From: DATLGB01 sp038232275
Lineage (GTDB): Bacteria; Actinomycetota; Thermoleophilia; Solirubrobacterales; Solirubrobacteraceae
DNA length: 64,000 nucleotides
Direction of reading: 5' to 3'
Assembly (NCBI GenBank): GCA_038232275.1
Contig: JBBSIC010000008.1
Span: forward strand, 1-64,000
The notes beneath the pieces are model-generated. The model was not told the origin of the DNA. It worked only from the letters and a program-made list of their open reading frames with translations, and searched no databases. The position numbers and the translations under genes were made by a program. Positions within the stretch are counted from its first letter, which is position 1. Each line of letters begins with the position of its first letter. This document shows positions 46,207-54,988 of this stretch, piece after piece.

Positions 46207-47895
46207 TCAGCTGGCGCCGGCGTACTCCGGCTCGTCGGCCACGGCCACGTGCTCGTTGGGCACGCAGTGGGTCATCGTCAGGCCTTCGACAGTGCGGGGG
46301 CCGTTGTGGCCGAGGTTGGCGCGGCGCGCCTGCTCTTGCTCGCTGAGCGTCTGCGTCGCCAGTGGCTCGAGGTGCCGGACGTCGTCGGCCGTGATGCCGA
46401 GGCCCTCGCCGACCCGCTGACCGTACTCATCGTCGCACAGGAACAGGTGCCACACGATGCGCTCCTGGATCGGCCGGTCGCACTGCGACAGGTTGGCGAT
46501 CCAGTTGGCGACCAGCTCGTCGCGCTCCCACGGCTCCTGGAGCTGGTAGCGCTCGCCGGCCTGCTGGTAGTCGTTCGTGCGCGGGATCGGGGCGCGGGTC
46601 ATGCGGGCCCGGTACTCCGGGCCCTGCTCGGGGTGGGACGGCTTGGGCGCCTCGACGGGTCCGCCGGTGATCGAGGGCTCGTAGTTGACGTGCGGGTTGG
46701 TCCCGCCGTCGTCGTCGACGTAGTAGGCCATCGGCGCGTCGCGCTGGTTGGTCCGCACGTTGCCGTTCTTGGGCTGGTTGACCGGCAGTTGGAGGTAGTT
46801 CGCGCCGACGCGGTGGCGCTGGGTGTCCGAGTAGGAGAACGTCCGGCCGACGAGCATCTTGTCGTCGGAGAAGTCCAGCCCGTCGACGAGGACGCCGGTG
46901 CCGAAGGCGATCTGCTCGCTCTCCGCGAAGAAGTTCGTCACATTGCGATCCAGGACCATGCGGCCGATCGGGCGCAGCGGGAACTCGTTCTCCGGCCACA
47001 CCTTGGTGTCGTCGAGCGGATCGAAGTCGAGCTCGGGGTGCTCGTCGTCGCTCATGATCTGGACGCTGAGCTCCCACTCGGGGTAGTCGCCCGCGTCGAT
47101 CGCCGCGCGCAGCTCCATCGTGTGGACGCCGAGCTCCTCGCCCTGCTTGACGCCGGCGTCGGCCTCGGTCCAGCTCTTGACGCCCTGCTTGGGCAGCCAG
47201 TGGTACTTCACGAGGACCGTCTCGCCGGCCTCGTTGACCCACTTGTAGGTGTTGACGCCGAAGCCCTGCTGGGTGCGGTAGCTCGCGGGGATGCCGCGCG
47301 GGCTGAGGACCAGCGTGAACATGTGCATCGACTCGGGCGTCTGGCTGGCGAAGTCGAACACGCGGTTGGGGATCTGGCGCTCGAACGTGACGGGGTCCGG
47401 CTTCTGGGAGTGGATGAAGTCCGGGAACTTGATCGCGTCGCGGATGAAGAAGACGCCGAGGTTGTTGCCGACCAGGTCCCAGTTGCCGTCCTCGGTGTAG
47501 AACTTCACCGCGAAGCCGCGCGGGTCGCGCACCGCCTCGGAGGAGTCGCGGCCGCCGGCGACCGTAGAGAAGCGAACGGCGACCTCGGTGCGGTTGCCCT
47601 TCCCCTGGAAGAGCTTCGCCCGAGTGAGCTCGGAGATGGGCTCGCCGCCGACGCTGCCGTAGGCCTCGAAGTAGCCGAAGCTCGTGGTGCCGCGCGCATG
47701 CACGACGCGCTCCGGGATCCGCTCCCGGTCGAAGTGGGAGAGCTTCTCGAGGAAGTGGTAGTTCTCAAGCGTCGCCGGGCCGCGGGCCCCGACCGAGCGC
47801 GTGTTCTGGTTGTCCGGGACGGCGTGGCCCTGGCGGGTCGTCAGGGTGCGACGGTCGCCACCGTCGGCGGGCGGGGGGTTCGAGGCGTCGGTCAT
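46207..47895 (-). CDS. Haem catalase
   Basis: Monofunctional catalase of about 562 residues. RVVHARGTTSFGYFE contains the distal catalytic histidine, NLGVFFIRDAIKFPDFIHSQKPDP the distal Asn, and RTFSYSDTQRHRVGANYLQLPVN the proximal haem-ligand tyrosine. The C-terminal extension of about 60 residues is modest, so this is a small-subunit type. ATG 47895 is preferred to TTG 47904. The previous gene ends 27 bases upstream and contains a 15-base palindrome. Confidence 0.94.
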   Translation of the reverse strand: MTDASNPPPADGGDRRTLTTRQGHAVPDNQNTRSVGARGPATLENYHFLEKLSHFDRERIPERVVHARGTTSFGYFEAYGSVGGEPISELTRAKLFQGKGNRTEVAVRFSTVAGGRDSSEAVRDPRGFAVKFYTEDGNWDLVGNNLGVFFIRDAIKFPDFIHSQKPDPVTFERQIPNRVFDFASQTPESMHMFTLVLSPRGIPASYRTQQGFGVNTYKWVNEAGETVLVKYHWLPKQGVKSWTEADAGVKQGEELGVHTMELRAAIDAGDYPEWELSVQIMSDDEHPELDFDPLDDTKVWPENEFPLRPIGRMVLDRNVTNFFAESEQIAFGTGVLVDGLDFSDDKMLVGRTFSYSDTQRHRVGANYLQLPVNQPKNGNVRTNQRDAPMAYYVDDDGGTNPHVNYEPSITGGPVEAPKPSHPEQGPEYRARMTRAPIPRTNDYQQAGERYQLQEPWERDELVANWIANLSQCDRPIQERIVWHLFLCDDEYGQRVGEGLGITADDVRHLEPLATQTLSEQEQARRANLGHNGPRTVEGLTMTHCVPNEHVAVADEPEYAGAS

Positions 47896-47922
47896 GTCCA
47901 GCAACCTAACAGCCTCGTGCGG

Positions 47923-48699
47923 CTATCCGGAACTGTTCCGGTGAAGCGCGGAGAGGTCGGACAGCGCGTCGACCACGAAGGCGAGCCGGTGCGCGTCGAA
48001 CCCGTCGGCGGCGACGACCGACACCGCGTCGATCCGGGCCGGCCCGAGCGCGTAGCGGCGGGCGCCGGCGTCGTTGGCCTCGAGCATCCGGCGCGCGATC
48101 TCGGGCGGGGGAGGCGCCGGCGCCGGCTCGAGCTCGAGAAAGAAGGCGAGGCGGTCGTGGGAGTCCGTCAGGACGGTTCCGGTGGGGCCGGTCGGCGTGT
48201 CGAGCTCCCATGCATACGGCAGATCCTCGAGGCGCCGGGCGGACATCCCGGCGGCGGCGAAGGCCGCCTCCGCGGCGGCGGCAGCGGCCTCGCCGTCGGC
48301 CGGCTGGCGCAGGCGGGCGAGCTGCGTCTCGATGTCACCGGGCTCGGCGGCGCGCGCCGAGGCGCATGCCGCGAGCGCCTCCAGGCAGAGCAGGACGGCG
48401 TCGCGGTCAAAGCGCGGCGCCGGATGCACGACCCGGTTGCACAGCCGTCCGTCGTCGATCGAGGAGAACGCCAGATCGGCGCTGCCGTTGGCCTCCAGGT
48501 AGGGGACGAGCTCGGCGTCGGACGGGCCGTCGAAGAGCAGCTGGCCGAGGAAGAAGCCGTCGACCTCGTAGACGAGGGCGGCACCGCGGTCGAAGGCGAC
48601 GCGGTGGGCATCGCCCAGGAGCTCCCACGTCAGCCCGGCCTCGTCGAGCAGGTCGTCGAGGGGTCCGCGGGCCACCTTGGGCTTGCGGAACAGCGGCAC
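47923..48699 (-). CDS. Hypothetical protein, possibly YbjN-like
   Basis: A 258-residue cytoplasmic protein with two similar alpha/beta halves, each ending in a segment like DAVLLCLEALAA or ARRMLEANDAGARRY. The second half has YAWELDTPTGPTG and LAFFLELEPAPAPPPPEIARRMLEAN, faintly like YbjN/sensory-chaperone folds. GTG 48699 lies three bases after the previous stop, so it is co-transcribed with the membrane protein upstream. Function unknown. Confidence 0.6.
   Translation of the reverse strand: MPLFRKPKVARGPLDDLLDEAGLTWELLGDAHRVAFDRGAALVYEVDGFFLGQLLFDGPSDAELVPYLEANGSADLAFSSIDDGRLCNRVVHPAPRFDRDAVLLCLEALAACASARAAEPGDIETQLARLRQPADGEAAAAAAEAAFAAAGMSARRLEDLPYAWELDTPTGPTGTVLTDSHDRLAFFLELEPAPAPPPPEIARRMLEANDAGARRYALGPARIDAVSVVAADGFDAHRLAFVVDALSDLSALHRNSSG
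47927..47941. promoter_or_regulatory. 15-bp palindrome upstream of catalase
   Basis: CCGGAACTGTTCCGG is perfectly symmetrical about its central base. It spans the end of the 48699 gene and ends about 32 bases from the catalase start, where a repressor could act. It is also compatible with chance at this GC content. Confidence 0.35.
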
Positions 48700-48702
48700 G
48701 AC

Positions 48703-49092
48703 TCAGCGGCGCCGAGCGCGGCGGGCGGCGAGCGATCCCGGCTCGGAGCGCCGGTGCGGCGGCACCAGGGAGCGCGGCCGGTTGAAGAGCGTGATGGACG
48801 CCATCAGGGCGAGGACGCCGAAGAACCCGATCGCGCTCACGACGGCGGCCGCGCCGTCGGCTCCGGTGAGCAGGTGGACGAGGTAGCCGCAGAAACCGAG
48901 GAGCAGGAACGGCACGCTCGCCAGCCACGACCGCGCCACCCCCTGCCAGGCCTCGGCGCTCAACGGCCACCACTCGGGCTCGACGCCTGGCTGCAGGCCG
49001 CTTTCCCCTTGCCACACCTTCCGTCCCGCTGCCACGTACAAAAAGAGCAGGAACAGGATCGCGAAGATGGTGGCGGCGGTGGTGAGGGTCAC
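48703..49092 (-). CDS. Hypothetical membrane protein
   Basis: A 129-residue protein with helices near 5-22, 57-75 and 80-102, a tryptophan-rich loop (VEPEWWPLSAEAWQG) and a very basic C-terminus (AARRARRR). GTG 49092 is six bases after the stop of the collagen-like gene, so the two are likely one operon. No family recognised. Confidence 0.6.
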   Translation of the reverse strand: MTLTTAATIFAILFLLFLYVAAGRKVWQGESGLQPGVEPEWWPLSAEAWQGVARSWLASVPFLLLGFCGYLVHLLTGADGAAAVVSAIGFFGVLALMASITLFNRPRSLVPPHRRSEPGSLAARRARRR

Positions 49093-49098
49093 GCGCTG

Positions 49099-50277
49099 CT
49101 AGTCGAAGGGGTTGATCGCACTGAGCACCTTCTTACCCCCTTCGACGACCTTCTTACCGCCGTCGTAGACGGTCTTGGCGGCGTCCTTGGCCGCGTGGCC
49201 GATCGGGGTGAGCACATGGTCGTAGACCTGGCCGGCAACGTAGTGTCCGAACTGGCTGCCGGCGAAGGCGACGACCAGCGCACCGGCGCCACAGGCGACC
49301 GCCCCCACACCTGTCACGGCGAGGGCCGCGCAGCCGGCTGTGGCCAGCGCACCGGCGCCGTAGCCGCCGAGGAGGCTGCCGCCGGTCTCGGTGAGGCCCT
49401 TGGTGACGCCGTCCTTCTTGACGTCGTTGTAGGCGCCGAGTGCCGTTCCGAGGATGCCCGCGCCCTTGAGGAGCTTCGAGCCACCGCTGAGCAGCTTCGA
49501 AGCGGCCTTGCTGGTGGAGCTCGGGACCTTCGGGCCGCCGCTCGAGGTGTTGGGCCTCAGCGGGAGCTTCGGTGCCTTGCCCTTGCCCTTGGGGACGTCG
49601 TTGAGGGTGGGGTTGACGGCCTTGCGGACCTTGTCGAGGGCCTTCAGCGCCGCGTTGTTGGCGGTCGGCTTGGTCTTGAGGTAGTCGTCGACAGCCTGCT
49701 GGCGCGCCTTGACGAGCGCGTCGTACTCTGGCGAGCCGGGGCGCGCGCCGGACTTCAGGAGCTGCTGGGTAGCGGCGTCGACGCGCTTGAGCGCCGCGTT
49801 CGGGCGGTCGTGGACGAAGTACTTCGCCGGGTCGAGCGCCTTGAGGCAGTAGGCGGCGCTCTTGGCGGCCGTGCACGCGGTCATGAGGCCGGGGCCGAGG
49901 GGGTCGTTGGAGCCGCCGGACCCGGGAGCGCCGGACCCGGGGCCGTTCGGGGAGTCGGGGGAGCCCGGCCCGCCGGGGCCGCCGGGGCCGCCCGGCCCGC
50001 CGGGGGAGCCGGGGCTGCCGGGCCCGCCGGGGGAGCCGGGGGAGCCGGGGCTGCCGGGCCCGCTCGGCCCGGCCGGCCCGCCGGGTGAGCCGGGGGAGCC
50101 CGGCCCGCTGTGCGCCGAGCCACCGCCCGCGATCTGGTCGACGAGGCTGCCGATCGCGCTGCCGATCTTCAGCCCGAGGCCGAACTGCATGAACGCCAGG
50201 ACGATGGCGAGGATCAGCAACAGGACGCCGAGATACTCGGCGGCGGTCTGGCCGGACTCCTGACGAAGGCGCTTCAT
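49099..50277 (-). CDS. Flp-pilin-like protein with collagen-like repeats and glycine-zipper region
   Basis: A 392-residue mosaic. Residues 1-45 match a class III prepilin: a basic start, ESGQTAAEYLGVLLLILAIV with the Gly/Gln cleavage point and the conserved Glu-Tyr. Residues about 55-115 are a Gly-Pro/Ser collagen-like run (many GxP triplets). About 130-260 is a Lys/Ala-rich helical region with two cysteines. About 265-345 is rich in small residues (GAGALATAGCAALAVTGVG) like a glycine zipper, followed by a His/Lys amphipathic end (KKVVEGGKKVLSAINPFD). A surface pilin-like display protein or a contact-delivered toxin are both possible. ATG 50277 is chosen over TTG 50286. Confidence 0.75.
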   Translation of the reverse strand: MKRLRQESGQTAAEYLGVLLLILAIVLAFMQFGLGLKIGSAIGSLVDQIAGGGSAHSGPGSPGSPGGPAGPSGPGSPGSPGSPGGPGSPGSPGGPGGPGGPGGPGSPDSPNGPGSGAPGSGGSNDPLGPGLMTACTAAKSAAYCLKALDPAKYFVHDRPNAALKRVDAATQQLLKSGARPGSPEYDALVKARQQAVDDYLKTKPTANNAALKALDKVRKAVNPTLNDVPKGKGKAPKLPLRPNTSSGGPKVPSSTSKAASKLLSGGSKLLKGAGILGTALGAYNDVKKDGVTKGLTETGGSLLGGYGAGALATAGCAALAVTGVGAVACGAGALVVAFAGSQFGHYVAGQVYDHVLTPIGHAAKDAAKTVYDGGKKVVEGGKKVLSAINPFD

Positions 50278-50320
50278 GCCATGCAACGGTGCCGGGAACG
50301 GGCCGGCGCCACCACAGGCG

Positions 50321-50368
50321 CGGGACCCAACTTGGCCCTGGGTCCGGGACTCAACTTGCGGCTGGGAC
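50321..50368. repeat. Two tandem 24-bp repeats in a divergent promoter region
   Basis: Units at 50321-50344 and 50345-50368 agree at 19 of 24 positions and share CGGGAC, CAACTTG and CTGGG. A weaker third copy may follow to about 50392. They lie in the 143-base gap between the collagen-like gene (minus) and the lipoprotein gene (plus) and could be binding sites. Confidence 0.55.
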
Positions 50369-50420
50369 CGGTCCTGGGACCTGTTGCCCGGTCCGCCGGC
50401 GTGTCACCCTGAGAGCCACG

Positions 50421-51350
50421 ATGAAGCCCAGATCCGCTTTGATCCCGATCATTTTCGCCCTCGGCGCGGCCGGTGCCTTCGCCGTGGGCTGCGGCGGCTC
50501 GGGCTCCGCGTCCTCGAGCCAGGATCCGCGGACCGCGCTGCGCGCCGTCAAGCCGATCAAGGCGGCCACCGTCGACGCCGTCCTCACGCTCGCGCTCGAC
50601 CATGCGCCGGCCGGCGTCGGCTCACCCGTCGAGCTGCGCCTCGGCGGCCCGTTGCGCTCCAACGGCGCCGGCAGGCTGCCCAGCCTGGACTGGGCGATCG
50701 CCTTCCACGGGTTCGGCACGGCCTTCAAGAGCCGCCTCGTGTCGACCGGCAGCAACGTCTTCGTGCGTCTTGGCGGCGAGGACTTCCAGGTCGGAGAGCA
50801 GACGATCGGCGAGATCAACCAGAGCGCGTCGCAGGCCGGCGGCGCCGGCAAGGGCAGCGGGCTCTCGGCGCTCGGCGTCGACCCGCTGGGAGCCATCGGC
50901 ACGGTCAAGGCGGCCGGCTCCGGCGCCATCGGCGGCACCAAGACGACGCACTACACGGGCACGATCGACAAGAGCCGCATGCTCGATCAGGTCCAGCGCC
51001 TGCTGACGAACCTCAGCCAGTCGCCAGTGAGCATCCCCGGCGCCACGGTCCCGCAGTTCGAGGTCACGCCCGAGGTCCGCCAGAAGGTCGACCAGATCTT
51101 CAAGGACCCGCGCTTCGAGGTCGATGTGGCGCCTGACCACACGGTCCGGCGGCTGGCGTTCTCGACGCGCTTCGCAACCCCCGAGGCCAACCGCGCGGCG
51201 GCGGGCGGCGTCACGGGCGGGACCATCGGCTACAAGGTGCAGTACACGCGGGTGGGCGAGGAGCCGGCGATCCAGCCGCTGGCCGGGGCCCGCCCGCTGA
51301 GCGAGTTCCTGACCGCGCTGAAGCAGCTCGCGGCCAAGAGGCGCCCGTAG
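50421..51350 (+). CDS. Lipoprotein, LppX/LprG-like
   Basis: A 309-residue predicted lipoprotein: signal helix, then a lipobox ending GAFAVGCGG near residue 24. The mature part resembles the actinobacterial LppX/LprAFG beta-barrel-half fold that carries lipids: AHAPAGVGSPVELRLGGPLR-like strand pattern, VFVRLGGEDFQVG and HYTGTIDKSRML. The assignment is moderate. ATG 50421 places the signal peptide correctly; longer frames run into the repeat region. Confidence 0.7.
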   Translation: MKPRSALIPIIFALGAAGAFAVGCGGSGSASSSQDPRTALRAVKPIKAATVDAVLTLALDHAPAGVGSPVELRLGGPLRSNGAGRLPSLDWAIAFHGFGTAFKSRLVSTGSNVFVRLGGEDFQVGEQTIGEINQSASQAGGAGKGSGLSALGVDPLGAIGTVKAAGSGAIGGTKTTHYTGTIDKSRMLDQVQRLLTNLSQSPVSIPGATVPQFEVTPEVRQKVDQIFKDPRFEVDVAPDHTVRRLAFSTRFATPEANRAAAGGVTGGTIGYKVQYTRVGEEPAIQPLAGARPLSEFLTALKQLAAKRRP

Positions 51351-51380
51351 CTCCAGCGCCGGAAGATCCAGCGCCGGTAG
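51351..51380 (+). repeat. Two tandem 15-bp repeats
   Basis: CTCCAGCGCCGGAAG and ATCCAGCGCCGGTAG follow the lipoprotein stop directly, with a partial third copy after. This may be slippage. Confidence 0.55.
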
Positions 51381-51547
51381 TTCAGCCGCTCCCGACAGGT
51401 TTCTGCAACCAGTCGCAGATGAGGCATCTATTGCATGCCGAATCTGCGGAGGCCGACGGATTTGGGCCGCGCGCGGCAAGCGCAGCCCGATTGGCATCCC
51501 GTCGCGCGCCCATATGCCGGCGCGGCGCCTGCACGCGCGGTGATCTA

Positions 51548-51652
51548 ATGGTGGAGACGGGCGGTGACCCGGGGCACGCTCCGGCGCGCCGTACCTACGA
51601 GCAGGCCGGCTTCACCGAGCCCCCGGTGAGCAGGTACTTCAAGAGGCTCTAG
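51548..51652 (+). pseudogene. C-terminal remnant of a GNAT acetyltransferase
   Basis: The 35 codons before the stop at 51652 read MVETGGDPGHAPARRTYEQ and then AGFTEPPVSRYFK, the typical last helix and strand of a GNAT N-acetyltransferase. Nothing upstream continues the fold; the preceding codons are unlike protein. The 410-base stretch 51351-51761 otherwise holds only the 15-bp repeats. Confidence 0.6.
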
Positions 51653-51761
51653 ACCACTCGGCCGCCGTCATGGCCGCGCGTCGCGTCCGTGGGCCGACGC
51701 TGCGGGTCCGAGCCGGCTCACCGGGTAGCCCGCCGCCAATCGTCGACCGAAGGAGACCCAC

Positions 51762-52106
51762 ATGCCGCCCGCCGGGGTGAAGCAGGGCACGAAGCACGCC
51801 CGCAAGTACGAGCACATCAAGGAGTCCCAGAAGGACCAGGGACGGTCCGAGGACCGCGCCGAGGAGATCGCCGCGCGGACCGTCAACAAGGACCGCGCAC
51901 GGTCGGGCAAGACCCAGACCGCCTCGAAGTCCTCGACGCAGGACTCGAAGTCCTCGAGCCAGCGCGGCGGCGAGCGCTCGGGCACCGACCGCGAAAAGGG
52001 CCGGACCAAGGAGCAGCTCTACAACGAGGCCAGGCAGCGCGGCGTCGACGGCCGCTCCTCGATGAACAAGGAGGAGCTGCGCAAGGCCGTCGACGCCAAG
52101 AAGTAG
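51762..52106 (+). CDS. Small basic protein with Rho_N/SAP-like C-terminus
   Basis: A 114-residue, highly charged protein. The N-terminus has HARKYEHIKESQKDQGRSEDRAEEIAARTVNKDRARSG, a middle Ser/Thr/Gln-rich linker follows, and the end (RTKEQLYNEARQRGVDGRSSMNKEELRKAV) is a helix-extended-loop-helix like the Rho_N domain. Homologues are often labelled plasmid stabilisation protein, without good functional support. An AAGGAG lies eight bases before ATG 51762. Confidence 0.78.
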   Translation: MPPAGVKQGTKHARKYEHIKESQKDQGRSEDRAEEIAARTVNKDRARSGKTQTASKSSTQDSKSSSQRGGERSGTDREKGRTKEQLYNEARQRGVDGRSSMNKEELRKAVDAKK

Positions 52107-52115
52107 CCGCCCGTC

Positions 52116-53063
52116 CTACTTCGAGCGGGTCTTCGCCTTCGCCTTGAAGACGGAGTAGCCCTTGCGCGGCTGGCCGTCGGGGCCGATCAGGGCGGCGTCG
52201 AAGCGCTCGCCGGGCTCCTCGACCTTCCACTCATAGGGGTAGATGCGCGTGATCTTGGACTTGTAGCCCTTGCGCTTGCGCGAGAACCGGTCGGCCAGCT
52301 TGAACAAGTAGGTCAGCCGCGAGGCCGCGCGGCTGGGCGAGTTCGGGAAGTGCGGCTTGAAGTTGACGATCCCGCCCGTCTCGGTCAGCCACACCTTGCC
52401 CGGCACCGCCCGCAGGAAGGGGCCCGTGACCCTCGAGCGCTTGCGGTTGACGTCGGAGTAGTTGTGCAGCCCCCAGAGCTTGGGATGGCCCTTGAGGAAG
52501 TGGCGCAACCGCTTGGTGTAGGAGAGCAGGTTCGACGAGTCGAGCAGGTCGGCCGCGAGGACGGTGCAGTGCTTGCAGTTCTTCTTCAGCGTGTTGTAGA
52601 ACTGCGCCGCGCGCTTGGGCGACTTGTAGGTCGGCTGCGACTTGTGGTTGGCCTCGTTCCAGGCGCCGTAGACCTTCACGAAGCTGAACGCCTTGTGAAA
52701 CGCGCGGAAGGACCTCTGGTAGGCGCGGGTGCTCGGCAGCCTGCAGTGCTTCGCCTTCGAGTACCTCCCGTTGACGTAGCAGCCGCGGGAGGCCGTGAAG
52801 TGCACGAGCACCTCCTTGTGGGCCGCGTGCGCGGTCTCGAGATAGGACGTGTACGTGGCCTTGTCGGCCTTCACGCGCCGCCAGTCCCACGGGACGATGT
52901 AGCGCACGCGCTTGATGTGCAGCGGGGTGAAGAGCGGGTCCGCGAACATGGAGGCGCCCTGCTCTCCGATGCCGACGCGGTAGCGGGAGGCTGACGCGGT
53001 CGCCGGGATCGTCAGTAGGACGCCCAGGAGGGCCAGCAGGGGGAGCATCTTTCGGTAAGCCAT
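52116..53063 (-). CDS. Secreted glycoside hydrolase-like protein, paralogue of 5214-6110
   Basis: A 315-residue exported protein with a Sec signal (about 1-27). Like its paralogue it has a putative acid/base motif (AWNEANHKSQPTYKSPKRAA), LHNYSDVNRKRS and a nucleophile-like motif WLTETGGIVNF, consistent with a GH-A TIM barrel. The C-terminus YPYEWKVEEPGERFDAAL aligns with the tryptophan-rich end of the other protein. It has many more lysines, suggesting an altered surface. ATG 53063 is chosen for the signal peptide; 53084 is possible. Confidence 0.72.
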   Translation of the reverse strand: MAYRKMLPLLALLGVLLTIPATASASRYRVGIGEQGASMFADPLFTPLHIKRVRYIVPWDWRRVKADKATYTSYLETAHAAHKEVLVHFTASRGCYVNGRYSKAKHCRLPSTRAYQRSFRAFHKAFSFVKVYGAWNEANHKSQPTYKSPKRAAQFYNTLKKNCKHCTVLAADLLDSSNLLSYTKRLRHFLKGHPKLWGLHNYSDVNRKRSRVTGPFLRAVPGKVWLTETGGIVNFKPHFPNSPSRAASRLTYLFKLADRFSRKRKGYKSKITRIYPYEWKVEEPGERFDAALIGPDGQPRKGYSVFKAKAKTRSK

Positions 53064-53105
53064 CGCGGTCCACAACAGCGGCACCCCGCCGAGGGTTGCG
53101 GTTCC

Positions 53106-53111
53106 TAGGCT
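53106..53111 (+). promoter_or_regulatory. Putative -10 element of uvrC (leaderless)
   Basis: TAGGCT ends eight bases before the GTG at 53120, with no Shine-Dalgarno. This placement supports GTG 53120 as the start. Confidence 0.4.
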
Positions 53112-53119
53112 GGATATTC

Positions 53120-54988
53120 GTGGCCGTCACCAGCGAACAGCGCCGCGCGCTGCCCGATCAGCCCGGCGTCTATCTGTTCCGCGACGCGGGCGGGAAGGTC
53201 GTCTACGTCGGCAAGGCGAACTCGATCCGCAAGCGGGTCGCCAACCACTTCTCGAGCCCGACGAGCTACGGCTCCACGGACCTGCCGCGCGAGGTCGACC
53301 ACGTCGACTACCTCGTCGTCGAGACGGAGACCGAGGCGCTGCTCACCGAGCAGAACTTCATCCGGCGCTACAAGCCGCGCTTCAACATCCGGCTGCGCGA
53401 CGACAAGTCCTACCCGTACATCGCGGTCAGCCTCGAAGAGGACTTCCCGCGGGTCTACTTCACCCGCGAGCGCCACCGCAAGGACCGCGCCTACTTCGGG
53501 CCGTACTCGTCGGCCAAGCGCGTCCGCCACACGCTCGACCTGCTCGGCAAGGTCTTCCTCTACCGCTCCTGCGAGGGCCCGACGCCGGGCCGGCACTCCG
53601 GCTCGCCGTGCCTGGACTACTACATCAAGCGCTGCGGGGCGCCGTGCGTCGGCTACGTCTCCAAGCGGGAGTACCGCGAGTCGATCGACGGCGTGACCGC
53701 GTTTCTCTCGGGGCGCTTCAAGCAGATCGAGCGCGACCTCGAGCGGCGCATGTACCACGCCGCCGGCGAGCAGGACTTCGAGCAGGCGACGATCGAGCGC
53801 AACCGGCTGCAGGCGATCCGCTCGCTGCTCGAGCGCCAGCGCGTCTCGGACGCCACGACGGGCTCGATGGACGCGGTCGCCGTCGCCGTCTCGGGCAGCG
53901 AGGCCAACGCCCAGGTCTTCCAGGTGCGCGACGGCGTGCTCTCGGACCGTCAGAGCTTCTACCTGGTCAACGAGGCCGGCCACGACGTGGCGCGGGCGAC
54001 GGAGGAGTTCTTGCTGCAGTACTACGCGAGCGCGCTGTCGATCCCGGCCCTGATCGTCGTGCAGGGCGAGGTCGCCACCGGCTCGGAGCTCGAGGTGCTC
54101 GCCCAGATCCTCGGCGAGCGCCGCGAGGGCCCCGTCGAGATCCGCGCCGCCGAGCGCGGCGCCAAGCGCCGCATGCTCGAGCTCGCCGAGCGCAACGCGC
54201 GCCTGGCGCTCGACCAGGACAAGCTCAAGTCCGAGCGCCGGCGCCAGCAGCGCGTCGAGGCGCTCGACGGCCTGCAGGCGGCGCTCGGCCTCGACACGCT
54301 GCCCGTGCGCATCGAGTGCTACGACATCTCCAACCTGATGGGCACGCACCCGGTGGCCTCGATGGTCGTCTTCGAGGGCGGCGCGCCGAAGAAGTCCGAC
54401 TACCGGCGCTTTAAGATCCGCGACCTCGAGCCGGGCCAGTCCGACGACTTCGCCGCCATGGCGGAGGTGCTCGCGCGGCGGACGGCGCGCTTTGTCAACC
54501 AGCGCGAGCTGTCCCCCTACGACAAGGACCGCGACGCGAGCTTCGCCGCGCTGCCCAACGTGGTCGTCATCGACGGCGGCAAGGGCCAGCTCGCCGCGGG
54601 CATGGAGGCGCTGCAGGCCCTGCGCGACCGCGGCGTGGCCGTGATCTCGCTGGCCAAGCGCATCGAGGAGGTCTTTCTTCCCGGGGTCGAGGCTCCCCTG
54701 CTGCTCGGCCACGAGACGCCCGAGCTCCAGCTCCTGCAGCGGGTGCGCGACGAGGCGCACCGCTTCGCGATCACCCACCACCGCACCCGCCGCGACGCGG
54801 CCATGACCGAGTCCGTCCTCGACGAGCTGCCGGGCGTCGGGCCGACGCGCAAGCGGGCGCTGCTCAAGCACTTCGGCGCCCCCGAGGCCGTGCTCGGCGC
54901 GACGCGCGAGGATCTGGAGCGCGTGCCCGGAGTGCCGGCCAAGATCGGGCGCGACCTGTACGGCCACCTCAACAAGACCGGCCGATGA
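53120..54988 (+). CDS. uvrC: Excinuclease ABC subunit C
   Basis: Makes both incisions in nucleotide excision repair with UvrA and UvrB. The 622-residue protein has the GIY-YIG nuclease (QPGVYLFRDAGGKVVYVGKA), the UvrBC helical linker near 205-240, the RNase H-like second nuclease (VVIDGGKGQLAAGMEAL, FAITHHRTRRD) and C-terminal HhH motifs (LPGVGPTRKRALLKHFG, VPGVPAKIG). GTG 53120 is used; a start at 53096 would add eight residues. The stop overlaps rapZ. Confidence 0.95.
   Translation: MAVTSEQRRALPDQPGVYLFRDAGGKVVYVGKANSIRKRVANHFSSPTSYGSTDLPREVDHVDYLVVETETEALLTEQNFIRRYKPRFNIRLRDDKSYPYIAVSLEEDFPRVYFTRERHRKDRAYFGPYSSAKRVRHTLDLLGKVFLYRSCEGPTPGRHSGSPCLDYYIKRCGAPCVGYVSKREYRESIDGVTAFLSGRFKQIERDLERRMYHAAGEQDFEQATIERNRLQAIRSLLERQRVSDATTGSMDAVAVAVSGSEANAQVFQVRDGVLSDRQSFYLVNEAGHDVARATEEFLLQYYASALSIPALIVVQGEVATGSELEVLAQILGERREGPVEIRAAERGAKRRMLELAERNARLALDQDKLKSERRRQQRVEALDGLQAALGLDTLPVRIECYDISNLMGTHPVASMVVFEGGAPKKSDYRRFKIRDLEPGQSDDFAAMAEVLARRTARFVNQRELSPYDKDRDASFAALPNVVVIDGGKGQLAAGMEALQALRDRGVAVISLAKRIEEVFLPGVEAPLLLGHETPELQLLQRVRDEAHRFAITHHRTRRDAAMTESVLDELPGVGPTRKRALLKHFGAPEAVLGATREDLERVPGVPAKIGRDLYGHLNKTGR

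Noticed and set aside
49925..50120. GC-rich near-repeats read as a DNA satellite
   Set aside because: They encode the Gly-Pro-Ser triplets of the collagen-like segment in the correct frame, so the repeat is protein-level.
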